Source: Zonotrichia leucophrys gambelii
Lineage: Eukaryota; Chordata; Aves; Passeriformes; Passerellidae
Assembly (NCBI RefSeq): GCF_028769735.1
Contig: NC_088172.1
Span: 89,610,451-89,674,450 of the forward strand
DNA length: 64,000 nt
Reading direction: 5' to 3'
In this document: piece by piece, positions 12,890-23,779 of the stretch
Numbering within the stretch: position 1 is the stretch's first letter
Layout of the letters: the number at the start of each line of letters is the position of its first letter
Made by a program: the position numbers and the translations under genes
Notes under the pieces: model-generated
Databases searched by the model: none
What the model was told of the DNA's origin: nothing
The model's input: the letters and a program-made list of their open reading frames with translations, nothing else

Positions 12890-13307
12890 TCCCCTGTGGT
12901 GGTTTGACAGGGAATGGGTCTTCTGGGATGCTGTGGTAAGGCCAATGGGTGCTCAGATTTTAATATTGGCACCTGGTTTGGCCACTGGGGCATTGGATCC
13001 TCCTCTGAGATCACAGGGTTAAAAGCAGGGCTCCTATCTGGGAAGTTCTCTTTGGATTTCCAGCGAGGGAAGTGGGTCAGACCTCCCCTGCCCAGCTCTC
13101 CACTGCTGGGTGGGGGAGAGGAAAGCCATGCAGCCCGGGAGAGGTAGGCCTGGCCCCCAAGGGTGGAAGGGTGGAAGAAGTACTGAGAGGTGCTCCCGCC
13201 CCGGGAGATGGGGAAGGGGGCAGTGATGTGTCCAGCCACTTGTAGGAGCTTTTAACCCTTGGTGGACAATGAAAACTTTACAGAACATTAAACCTTCCTA
13301 GAAGAGA

Positions 13308-13313
13308 TATAAG
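13308..13313 (+). promoter_or_regulatory. Candidate TATA box of the ERVL-like LTR
   Basis: TATAAG lies inside the LTR, upstream of the polyadenylation signal on the same strand, as expected for U3 before R. The assignment is by sequence and order only. No transcription start can be seen. Confidence 0.35.
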
Positions 13314-13872
13314 AGTAGAGGATGAAGAAGGAAATGGGCGAGTGATGAAGGTCTGGGCCAGAGAGACAGATGTTGGAGGAATGGAGAAGATGGAGTTTTT
13401 GCTGGACTCTTTTTTGTATAGCCATGGGCTGTTTCCTTGTGATAGAGACTGCATTCCAGGGGGAGGCAATGCCTCAGAACCAGGAGGGTTCAGTGTGGGT
13501 ACCCCTCGGCCCCAGGGGGTACAAAAATGTGGAGGGACAGATGTTCCGAAGGAGAGACTGTGCCTTTTTTGGAGTGAGACAAGGCATCCTTAAAAGACAA
13601 CCTTAAAAGCAGCTCTGGTCTGTGTTCAGTGGTGAGGGCACTTCACATGAAGGAAGAGGTCACCATTGGCACAAGAAGGACTACTTCTCCTCTTGATGAA
13701 CAGGATTGATTGTTTGAAGGGTGATGCTGGACAGAAAGTTGGTGATTTGGGGAATGTATTGTATTGGAGAGATGGGGGAGAGGAGGAGGAGGTGTATTTG
13801 CGAAGTTTTAATTTTCCTTGTGTGTTTTTTTTTCCTTCTCTTGTAGTTTAGTTATTTTCTTGTAGTTTAGTT

Positions 13873-13878
13873 AATAAA
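13873..13878 (+). terminator. Polyadenylation signal of the ERVL-like LTR
   Basis: Canonical AATAAA followed by a T-rich stretch, about 120 bp before the LTR's 3' end. It supports plus orientation of the element. Confidence 0.6.
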
Positions 13879-16800
13879 GTCTTTATTTCTAAGTGAGAGC
13901 CTACTTTGCTTATTCCTGGTCATATCTCACAGCAGATACCAGGGAAAGAGTATTTTCATGGGGGCACTGGCATTGTGCCAGTGTCAAACCATTACATCCC
14001 CTAAAAAAATCATGACATTTTGGGGTTTGATTGGAATTCTTCCCATGAAATTACTCATGACCACAGGTAAAACACCGAGTTTAGGATCCCCTTAAGTTCT
14101 GTTGACTGCAAATTTTTGGGATTTTTAAATTTTAGGATTATTATTGTATGCTACGACTAAATTTCACTGCTGTCCAGGATTCTGGGTCAATATGGACTCT
14201 CTTCGCTAGAGGAAAATTACTGTGTTCTGGACTCCTCTACTTCTGGATAGCTTAGAACTCACAGCTCTACTTTCTTAATGAATTTGTCTTAGTTCATGAT
14301 AGTAAAGGTTATACATTCTAAGAAAGGCTTTATATTTTTCCCAGCTATGAAAAGAATTTGTTTGATAAGAACCTGAATTACAGAAGGAAGGACATAAAAA
14401 TTAGATTCTTGCTTTGGCTTCGAGGTTTCTGTTTCTAACTTCACAGGCTATTGTGATTTTTATTGTTAGTAATATAGATACTATTTCATGTAAATAAATG
14501 TTTATTTTTATTTATAGTGCACCCTGGATTGTCAGCTAGAAGAAGATATGCTGAAATTAAAAAATAAATTATATAGGAGTAAGACACCATGATCCTCACA
14601 TAGCAGTATCCATGTTAAAGCCATTAATATCAAACTATGATTAAGGAATCAAATTAAGTCCATGCTGGCAATGGAAGAGAGTATGCTCATATTGGTAAGT
14701 AGGACTGCACCTATTAATTGTGTAATGCCAAACTTCAGGATTTATCCTATATCTGCTTCTGAACTATATACTTGCACCAGCACTATCTATATTTTACTAG
14801 CTGTGAAGCTTTTCTGTTTATCTATGGAAACAATGGAAAATTCTGGTTGTTTTTGTAGCAAAAATGCTTTTTTAAGAATACAATGAAGAATGTCTGTAAT
14901 TTTTACAGATTCTGTTGTACTCTTCAAGGAATATTTTTCTATTATTGCTACTGGAAAAAGTAGATTATTAGACTACAGATGTCTGCATTGCTTCAAAAAC
15001 ACAAATTCATTTGTTGCCTTTTATGTTTGTTACAACTGTTTGGGTTTTGCTCTTTCTTAGAAAAAAATTTCAGATGAAGGCTGGTAAATAATAGGAAGAA
15101 TGCTGATGGGATATTTGTGAAGTGCTCTGTCTAGAAAGTTTAGAATTTACTTTGTTACCTCATAACAATATGAAAATCTTTCAAGTACCAAAAAGGCTAA
15201 GAAAGTAATTCTGCAGTGATTTTAGACTTGGTATTTTTTAAAAGTAATTTTCTAATATTGTACCTTGAAAACACCTCTGCACTATAGAAGAATATATTTT
15301 CATGTGTGAATAAATAGTATGCCCTACAAGAGGAAAAAAATCTGGAGAGCAACATTTGGTCCATAAAAGATAAACAAGTGAGGGGGTTTTGTAAATCTTT
15401 TCAGAAGAGAACTGGTGTTCTTCTCCAACTGCAATACAATGACAAGAAGAAAATGTAGTCCAAATAGGTTCTATAGCCAAGCCTAGCACTGCAGGAGAAT
15501 AAAGGCAGAGGACAAATACATGTGTAGCAACATATACTTTCATGAACCACCACTGCACTCAGATGAATATGCATGTGTTTTATTTACATAGTGAGAAAAG
15601 GAGAGCATATAGACTGCTAGCTAGGAAATTTTTTTTTTTTTTAATATAGCATCATGAGATGCACCTAATATTTCGGTACCTGAAATACCTTGATACCTTA
15701 CTTGATACCTTAGTCCCTGGAACCATCTCTTACACCAAGCCTGCACTCTAAGGAGGTAATGTATTTTCAGGAGTGGGTGTGAGAGGGGGGGTGAGAAGAC
15801 CTTCTTTCTGTTCCTCACTCTGTCACTGAGCTGTTTGGTGAACTTGGAACCAAACAGTTTAATTTCCTTGTGCTTGTGAGAAACTTAGTTGAAAATCTTG
15901 CATGTTAGAGATGTGCAATCCCTACTTAATATTTATGGATGCAAGTTTATCCAAAGCTGCCATCTCCTTGTATGTGCAGCACCTAAAGAATTGTATGCAG
16001 TAAACTGGGTTTGGGTGTGTTTAATGCTGACACACTGAATTTGTGTAAGTCTTAGCAAGGAATTTTAGCTGGAACTGCTCTTATGAAATAAATGAGTCCT
16101 ATTACTTCTATTTAATAGTATGCACAGAACAGTTTAGGGAGAACAGTTAAAAGTGTAGCAATCTGAAATGAGAGCAGGATTTAAACTCGTTTTCTCAGAA
16201 ACTTGTGCTCTAGATTTAGCTTTGATGCCAACAGTCAGGCAGCTCTCTTGAAAGTGCAGGAGGATCCCAAGGATCCCTGTGAGCCAGGAATTTGATTTGG
16301 ACTCTCTTGCGATTCTTTTGAAGTAGCTGATCAGAAGAAAACACCATGTGCAGAACAAATGACCCTCTTTCTCCAGCCAGCCCATCCATACATGTTGTCT
16401 CAGCTGACATGTGACCAGACCTGAACCTATGGAGACTGTGAGCTTTGGAGAGATAAAAGGACATGTAATGCTGTAGGGAGAGGAAGCAGGTCAGATTTTT
16501 TAAACTCAAACATTGCTGTTACTTCACTGGTTTTGAAATCTTAACCTAATGTAAGCAAAATAAATCGTTGTAGAACTGAAGCAAAAGAAGAGATTTACAG
16601 CCCAGTGAGAATCAAGTGCAAACCACAAGGAACTTCAGCATAAAACCTGCCAAAGAGATGTGTTTCCAACGCTTGGGGGATTTATTTCCTTTAATGCATT
16701 TCCTATGCCCATTTGACTTGACAGAAAATCAAATGAAAATCACATGTAGTAGTAACAGCTCAAGAAGTAAATCATTGATGAAGAAAATATAGGAGAAAAT

Positions 16801-16949
16801 TATTACTTTCACAAGGTTTGTGCATTTTCTCCATTCCCATTCTGCCTCCCAACTATGCACACTCTTCAATCTGCTTAGATGATTAAAACCAAAAGAAGAC
16901 AGACAATTGCAGCACCTGCTAAATACAGGGGAAAAAATTGTGTAGAATG

Positions 16950-17042
16950 CAAAAAAAAACCCCAAACAAAACCAAAAACAAACAAACAAAAAAACAACCC
17001 AAAACCAAAAAATCCCCAAAGAAAACAACAAAAAAACCCCAC
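16950..17042 (+). repeat. Low-complexity A/C tract, 93 nt
   Basis: Positions 16950-17012 consist only of A and C. The tract continues to 17042 with just two exceptions (T at 17013, G at 17021). It is irregular rather than a fixed-period microsatellite, with runs of A broken by single C or short C runs. Milder A/C-rich stretches occur at about 5518-5620 and 57695-57750. The origin could be a decayed retroposon tail or simple slippage. The sequence does not decide. Confidence 0.9.
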
Positions 17043-17798
17043 TAAAATCCCAAGTCACCATGAAGGGCAATCCAAATAAAAAGCCAACACTTGTGCCTCT
17101 GGAAATGAGGCAGGTTTTATGAGCTTTTCCCCTTCCTAAAACGAAACAAATAAATAAGTATTTTCACAAGCTTTCTTAACAAGGAAGATGGTGGTTGTAA
17201 TAATATCCCCCCTTCATCCAGTGCAGAGGATCTATCCTGTTTCCTTTCACATACGTGGCAAAGCTCAGCTATTTCCACTGTGGGAGTCTCTGTCTCTCTA
17301 TTACTGGCTTCTACTCTTTCAGTCCCAAGTGCTTTGTTTTTTTTTATTTTTAAAGCTTCAGGATCCCAAACTTATTGGGAGAGGAAATAGATCAAAAAAG
17401 GAACCCACAAACAAGGTTAAAAGCACAAATAAAGATGAAGAGAGAAATGGAAAGGGGAGGAGAAAAAATAGGGGGGTGATCAATCCAATTTTCTTTGGAG
17501 AGGCATCTCATTGTTGGGGTTGTCTGGCAGTGTTCCAGGGCTTCAATTGAAAGTGAATTTCTTTTATTGAATTCCATCCAGAGATATCATAACCTCAAAA
17601 GGCTACTATTACCTACAGGGTTTCAGATGAAACTATCTGAGCGTGACTTTCTAAATGCAAGAAGTCACAATTGTTATTTGACAGCATGGGACCTGCCAAA
17701 GACCCCCTTTCCAGACAATTGTTTACATAATCCTTCCACCCACCCTGTTGAGGTGAAAACTTCCACTGCAGGCCTTTTTACCTCAGCAGGTACGGAGC

Positions 17799-17841
17799 AA
17801 AATAAAAAAAAAAAATAAAAAAAATAAAAAAAAGAAAAAAA
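17799..17841 (+). repeat. A-rich tract
   Basis: A 43-nt run of A interrupted by a few T and one G. It could be the decayed poly(A) tail of a retroposed sequence lying upstream (about 17.5-17.8 kb), but no source transcript is recognisable there and no flanking duplication was found. Confidence 0.8.
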
Positions 17842-18010
17842 GGTCAAAAAGACATGGTGAACTCCACAAAGCCATCCCATGCCTTGACAAGCAATATTTA
17901 AACATTGGGGTTTTGAATGTGCATTGGAAGGCAGTGGAAGAAATCTAGGTTTCAATTAACCAGGTTACTTACTCTTCTTGTAGTAATAATTATAATAGAA
18001 TGACAAGTCT

Positions 18011-18427
18011 TGTATTTGCCGGGTGCCCCGTGGCAGGAAGGAATGATGAATCTGACTCCATGTTCTTAGAAGGCTAATTTATTATTTTATGATACTATAT
18101 TAGATTAAAGAATACTACACTAAACTGTACTAAAGAATGCAGAAAGGATACTTACAGAAAGCTAGAAAGATAATAATGAAAACTTGTGACTCCTTCCAGA
18201 GTCCTGACACAGCTTGCCTGTGATTGGTCATGAAGTCAAAACAATTCACATGAAACCAATGAAACAATCACCTGTCGGATACACAATCTCCAAACACATT
18301 CCACATGTGAGCACAACACAGGAGAAGCAATGAGATAATATTGTTTTCCTTTTTCTCTGAGGCTTCTTAGCTTCCCAGGAGAAGAATCCTGGGTGAAGGG
18401 ATTTTTCTAGAAAATATGACGGTGACA
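18011..18427 (-). mobile_element. LTR related to the 32.9-kb and 50.1-kb family, about 417 bp
   Basis: The layout matches the two ERVK-like LTRs at 32893 and 50131: a minus-strand AATAAA (18078-18083) in an 'AGAAGGCT..TTTATTATTTTA' context near the left end, a middle hairpin followed by a TGTGATTGG-like block (18221-18229), and a right end with AGAAGAATCCT and finally GGTGACA. On the minus strand the element would read TGTCACC...AATACA. The left half differs in its first 40 bp from the other two copies, so it belongs to a sister subfamily. No matching 6-bp duplication flanks the chosen ends (aagtct on the left, ggcaag on the right), so the exact boundaries are uncertain. Confidence 0.75.
18188..18203 (-). 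other. Short hairpin inside the 18-kb LTR
   Basis: A 5-bp stem (18188-18192 with 18199-18203) with a 6-nt loop. It occupies the same alignment position as the 7-bp stem in the 50.1-kb LTR although its stem sequence differs. Confidence 0.5.
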
Positions 18428-21400
18428 GGCAAGTAAAAGACCGAGTTGTTTGAAAAGACATTAAAAAAAATGCAGCCCCAAACCTTAGCAAAACCAGCAT
18501 GCAGAAGGTGACTGGGAAGCTGATGAGACATACCATGCACTCTCAGCTTTCTCTGATAATGTAAGAGTGAAACACAATCACTGCTGGTGGGAATTGCTGC
18601 CATGTACCCCCACCCTTCACTGGTTGAGGTGATGGGACTGAGAAAACTTGAAGATGTGAAGATGAGTGGCATCCTTCCTTCAGCTTCTGGAGGGCAACAT
18701 GTCAGCAATCTTAATAGAGACATCCAAAGTTATTTGCTAATTTGAAATTTATGGCTGGTCTCCATAGATATTATGATAGTGTATGTGTATGAATGCACAT
18801 TTTCAACAGATTTTGGGTTTTTGGCTGCTGATAGACTAACTATGTGTAGAGCCCAAAGTGGAGTTGTAATGATACCCCTACACTTGCCAGGAGGTTTTGA
18901 TGTAAGAAAAATCAATGTATGGGATGTATAGTGCATGTCTTTTACTGAGGACAAAAGAAAGTAGCAAAAGATTAGTGGTTGTGTTTTGATACAAGCTCCA
19001 CTTACAGAGTGTCTGTCAAGATGGCAGAAAAGTGTACAGTGAAAAGGGGAGGAAGTCTTAAAGCATGCAGTAGGAAGGCTGCATGAAACACTTGGGGGAG
19101 GCAAATGGAAATAAATTTGACAAAGGTCTGGTAAGAAGAAAATTACATAAAAGTGGCATGTGGGAGAAAGGGATGGGAAGCCCAAATGAGGTATGTTTTC
19201 CTTGTGTGCAGTCACAACACAGCAGGGTTCTAGGCATGGGGGGGAGCTCTGGTTGACAGTGATGCAGCAGTGGACAAGCTAGTTCAGAAATCTTTTGGGA
19301 GCAGTTTAAAACTGGTGGCCAAAAGACAAGCTGCACTTTGACTGCACCATGTGGGTGAGAAGATAAATGTCTTATGATTCACTGCTCAGCAAAATCCCTG
19401 GTGGAGCTAAAAACACCTTTAAAAATTCCCTTCAGTGTCAAGCCTTCTAGGGGGAAAAAAGGAAAAAAAGAATAAATGAAACTTTTTTCTTCCATTTGTC
19501 TTCAAGCAGGAGAGACAAGATGTAGGTGTGACAGTGATCCATTTGAATTCCTCAATACGCCCACAAGTACTTACTTGAAAGTTTTATGTAACAGAGGGTG
19601 AGATCAAGATAAGATGTTTGATAGACTGTTGATGAACAGTTCATGGAGCAAAGTGTTTCAGACCACATTTAGGACAGACTGGTGAGTGTCAGATGAGTGT
19701 AGATATGTGGTGGAATAATGGATGTTGTGTGGAAAACAGTATTAAGTCTTAGAACATGATGACATCTCTAAGTCCCCAAAAGCCAAAATCGATTTTTTTT
19801 ATGTGCAAGGCAGAAAACAAAACTGAGGAATAACTTTACTAGACAGGAAATATGTGAAGGAAAAGATGGTACAAAGGAGAGCATGGGTGCATTTACCTGT
19901 CTGCAGGGAATCTTAATTTGTAGAACTACTGCATGTTGAAAGGTGTTCTTGATATAAAACTTTCAACTCCACTCCTTGAAACTTTTTAAGTGAAAGAAAT
20001 TATGCTGGCAAAACAGAAAGGCTGAAGAAAATGGAAGATAAAAAGAAAGGAATGCTCTGGTTATTTGCCGGATTAAAAAGATATACTTGTAAAAGAACTT
20101 ATGAAATTTGGGAAATGCAATGAGACAATGGTATAAGGTCAGAAAAAAACTTAAGGGAAGTTATAAAAATTATTTACTTTGAGCTTCTGTTGGTAATGTC
20201 TCCTCAGTATTGTATTCTCTATCTAGACCCAGCTAATTCATCAGACTGCTTAGAACTGGCCATTTGCTCCAGATCATTTAGATGCATCAAAAAGAGAACA
20301 GGGAAGAATGCTATGCAGGGAAAATATGCCCTTAAGGAGTTACAGATTATTGATGGTAAAATGCCCCCATATTTTAGGACTCTATTTGGAAACTTTGGAA
20401 CATAGCCTTCTCTAAGACCATTTCAGACAAAAACTGATGTCTGCTGTCTGTAACCACAGCAATGTAAAAACTGTGACAGTGTACAGAACTGCATAGTGAG
20501 AGGTTTCTTGGGAGAAAAAAGCTGTAAGCTTGTATTTCTTAATGCTGAGTAGGATTTTGAATTCTAAGTGGAGAAACATATTGATGAGCACTCTCACAGC
20601 ACTGTGGTAAACTGCAGAATCCAGTTCTATTGGAAGTTAGTCAATATGCAAGATATGATAGCATATGGAACAGATGCTGGAGTTCTGCTGCAAGAAGAAT
20701 ACTAATTCTGGATATGTGCCTGATCCAGATGTCCTTTCATAAAAACATGAGTTGCAGTTATCATCTTGGAAGCCATAGTAAATCCATAAATATAATAACA
20801 ATCAGCAAGAGCAGAAAACGTATTAGTGGCAAATTTGCGAGGCATTTGTTGCTCTTTAATTCCATATTTAAGTGGGCATAATTTTGTTGGTTGTGCCTTT
20901 AGTTCTGTCAGGAGAGGACTTTAGCATTTGCTAATCTTTTCTAATTAATGAAAACAATCATATCTCAATTGCAGTGAACTGTATGAGCTGGGTAATGAAA
21001 GTGTTAGAAATCCAAGAGAGTGAGTTTGTGTGAAGGAGAGCTACTGAGTAACTCCACCTGTCTCTCAGTGGGGAAAACCATTATTTTTCTGTGGTAATCT
21101 GGAATATGAAGATCAGTGGTTTTATTTTTTTGTGAAGCATCTCCTCATCAACAATAGGAAAAGATGTTATGGCAGAGAATGAGTCAACTGATTTCACTGA
21201 GTGGGGCAGGTTTACTGCTGTGGGTTGGGAGGTACAGGTGTTAGTCCCACTGAGGTTCTGTCTTGTATTCATACAGTAAGAGCTGTTGGAACTTATAAAT
21301 ATTTATTTGTGATATACTTCCTCCCCTAATACATTATGTCAGGCTGTAATAATTAAATATGATCTGTAAACATATTTTTGAACAAAAGGATTCCTGGCAG

Positions 21401-23562
21401 AAGACAAGTGGTATTTTTGTATTATGTTAATTATTATCAGGACATTAATTGATATATTTTCCAAGCCACTACATGTTACACATGTGATCTGTCAGTGGAA
21501 AACTGGAATGTCATGAGGCATTGCAGTAGTTCATGAACTTAAATAAGTATATGTCCCTTGGAACAGGATAGTTTTGGTTTTATTCTCCTAAAAGGAAGAA
21601 ATGAATTTTTTTAATGGAAAATTTTTTAAATGGAAAAGGTTTTCGTGAAACTACTTGTTTCACTTGAAGATCTTTCTCACTTAGAAAATTCCAACCCATG
21701 AGTGCAATTATGATTAAATCTTGCCCTCATGTTATTGAAACCAGTGGTGTTTGTTGTGATTTTATCACATGACACAAAACAACATCTGTAGCATTTCAGC
21801 AGGTGCTTGCTGTAGATCTAGCTCAGCTATACTCAAGTTCAGGTGCTCTCTGCAGGAAGTGTTTGAAAATAGGAATGAAGAAAAAATCATAGGTCACTAA
21901 CTGGAATTAACATTCATGCTTATTTCTTGGCAGTGCTGACAGGGCAGTTGAGTGTGGAGCTTCTTGATGGTTGAGTCATGGCTAAATGTGTGTAATTGTT
22001 CCTGGAGGCAACAGTGCATTTGTGTAATTTCTCTCCTTCAGTTTTATAAACCAATTTATTTACAGAGGGTAGAACAAAATTACTAATTTCAGAAACTGTA
22101 AAATTAAGAATGAACACACTGATTTGTGGATATTCTTACAAATCTTTCATCAGTATATTTCTTGATTCTATGCAATAATTTTAGAAAGACTGTGCACAGA
22201 AACATTCTTCTGTATCTCAGGATAAAATATTTCAGTGTCACTGAATTGAGAACAGCAGAAATTTTCCACTGTGTTGATTCTGTACAGAATGACTCCTGTT
22301 TAGTAAACTATTTCACAGCACAAAAGGAAATACATATGGGGGATTCTGACATTTCTGTGTGAATCTATCTGGGTACTTTAGTTTCTGAGCAAAGAGTTTA
22401 GATATGCAGTAGTGGAAATCCAAGTTGAAAATTATGTTTTTGCTTATACAAGAATCTCTCATCTGCTGGACTGCAGGGATTTACTCACCCTTGGGAATTA
22501 TCACAGCAGGTGTCAGCTTTCAAAAGTGAAAGAGGACTGGAGGACTGAAAAACTGGCATTTAATATTTTTTCTGTTGGAATTAGGTTGAGCTGATGTATT
22601 TTGATCTATGTCAGAGGCTCTTTGCTATAAATGGTTCAGTTACAGAAAAATGTAAAGGAGAGAGGTAAATCTCATGGCTGGTGTGCTGGTATGCTCTTTT
22701 ATGGTAGAGATAGCCTGGTCCTGTCTTAGCAAAATGACAAATTGGTTTCATTAATTCCTTTTCATCACCACTGAGCTTCAAATCATCAGGGAAATGTGAT
22801 TTGGTTTCAATTTTGTTTTCATAAAATAGACAGCAGCACATCTCTATACCTGCCAACAAAAAGAGTGTGTGATAGTGCAGTGACAAAAGATGTCTGAAAA
22901 TGTTGCATTAATTTTTCTTGTCTAGTGGAAATATGTACTGAGGCAATCTTCAGGTAAAACAATTCAGTAGGAAGGGTTGTCCTTAGGATGAAAAGGGCAC
23001 TTCTAAACCCTGGCCTGCACAAGCCATCAACAGGAGACACAGCTTCGCACTGAGTAACACATGTTGAGACCTGAGAAAACAGGACTCATGGAGTTTCATG
23101 GCAGCAGGTTACTCAGCTCATTTGATCATAATTCAAACCATTTGTGTGACTAATGATGCTCTCAGATGTTTGGCAGAATAGACTAATCAGATGTTTAACA
23201 GCAGTACAGCTTCTCTGTGGCTGACAGGGATTCTGCTTCTGACAAAGACACAGCTCCTCTCTCTGTGCATTTTCCTTAGCTGTGTAGTTCAGTAGCCTTT
23301 TAGCAGACCTGTCTCTAAAACGAGTAGTTCAACAGGAAGAAAGAACATGCTTGGGGAAAGGCACTCTTGATCAGTTGCTGCACATCTGGTTTAAAGTCTT
23401 AAGGGTGAGACTGTGTACCAAGTCAGCCTGTGTCCTGCCAAATCTGAAATGGCTGGGAATCAAATAGTTTCATAGATGAATGCCCTGTGGTTTGTAGGTG
23501 TCTCCTGAGAGCTGAACGATGAACCAGATGATATAGGCATAGCAGTTGGGTTTTAGTTTGTT
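18428..23562. other. Noncoding unique sequence
   Basis: About 5 kb with no recognised gene, LTR or LINE. The longest frame (minus strand 18730-19215, 161 codons) encodes no known domain. Composition is uniformly AT-rich. I see nothing specific. Confidence 0.5.
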
Positions 23563-23570
23563 GTTTTTTT

Positions 23571-23606
<36 letters not shown>

Positions 23607-23660
23607 CAATCGCTCTTCTTTTTTTTTTTTCTTTTTTCTTTCTCATTTTTTTTTTTCCCC
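23563..23660 (+). repeat. Poly-T and pyrimidine tract
   Basis: T-rich from 23563, with an uninterrupted run of 28 T at 23572-23599. After a short mixed interval, a further T/C tract ends in CCCC at about 23660. On the minus strand this is a poly(A) stretch, so it may be a retroposed tail. Length in assemblies is often unreliable in such runs. Confidence 0.9.
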
Positions 23661-23723
23661 TTAAGGGAGGACTGATGAGACCTACTGGCCCCTAATACCA
23701 TGGTATTTTAGCCTAGATCCTCT

Positions 23724-23779
23724 GCTATAATTAAAAGGTGCAGCTCCATGGTAATGCTGTAATTAAAAAGTGCAGCTGC
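23724..23779 (+). repeat. Two-copy tandem repeat, 32-bp period
   Basis: A block of about 22 bp (GCTRTAATTAAAARGTGCAG core) occurs at 23724 and again at 23756 with two transition differences. Each copy holds a TAATTA homeodomain-type core followed by a CAGCT or CAGCTG E-box-like site, so it could be a duplicated binding-site pair. Function is speculative. Confidence 0.7.

Larger units (their letters stand above)
12895..13996 (+). mobile_element. Solo LTR, ERVL-like (class III), 1102 bp
   Basis: The element begins TGTGGTGGTTTGACA and ends TGTCAAACCATTACA, an imperfect terminal inverted repeat with TG...CA ends. The pentamer tcccc flanks it exactly (12890-12894 and 13997-14001). Five-bp duplications fit ERVL-type class III elements in birds, and the terminal sequence resembles long passerine ERVL LTRs I know. 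In plus orientation a TATAAG box lies at 13308-13313 and AATAAA at 13873-13878, about 120 bp from the 3' end. An 8-bp stem with a 3-nt loop sits at 13965-13983, just inside the 3' end. Short open frames inside (about 12.8-13.6 kb, both strands) are LTR sequence, not genes. No internal viral region is present. Confidence 0.9.
14002..18010. other. Noncoding sequence with A/C and A-rich tracts
   Basis: No gene recognised. A 13-14 nt T run lies near 15630, and a 12-bp unit is repeated twice near 15689-15712. The A/C tract and A-rich tract are listed separately. Minus-strand frames near 16.7-17.1 kb and 17.7-17.95 kb are artefacts of these tracts (long runs of Phe, Leu and Val). Confidence 0.5.

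Noticed and set aside
16729..17070. Hydrophobic minus-strand frame resembling a membrane protein
   Set aside because: The Phe/Val/Leu runs come from the reverse complement of the A/C tract.
17500..17841. Processed pseudogene ending in an A-rich tail
   Set aside because: The sequence before the tail encodes nothing recognisable and no flanking duplication was found.
18730..19215. 161-codon minus-strand frame as a gene
   Set aside because: Its translation has no family resemblance I recognise; no splice or promoter context is visible.
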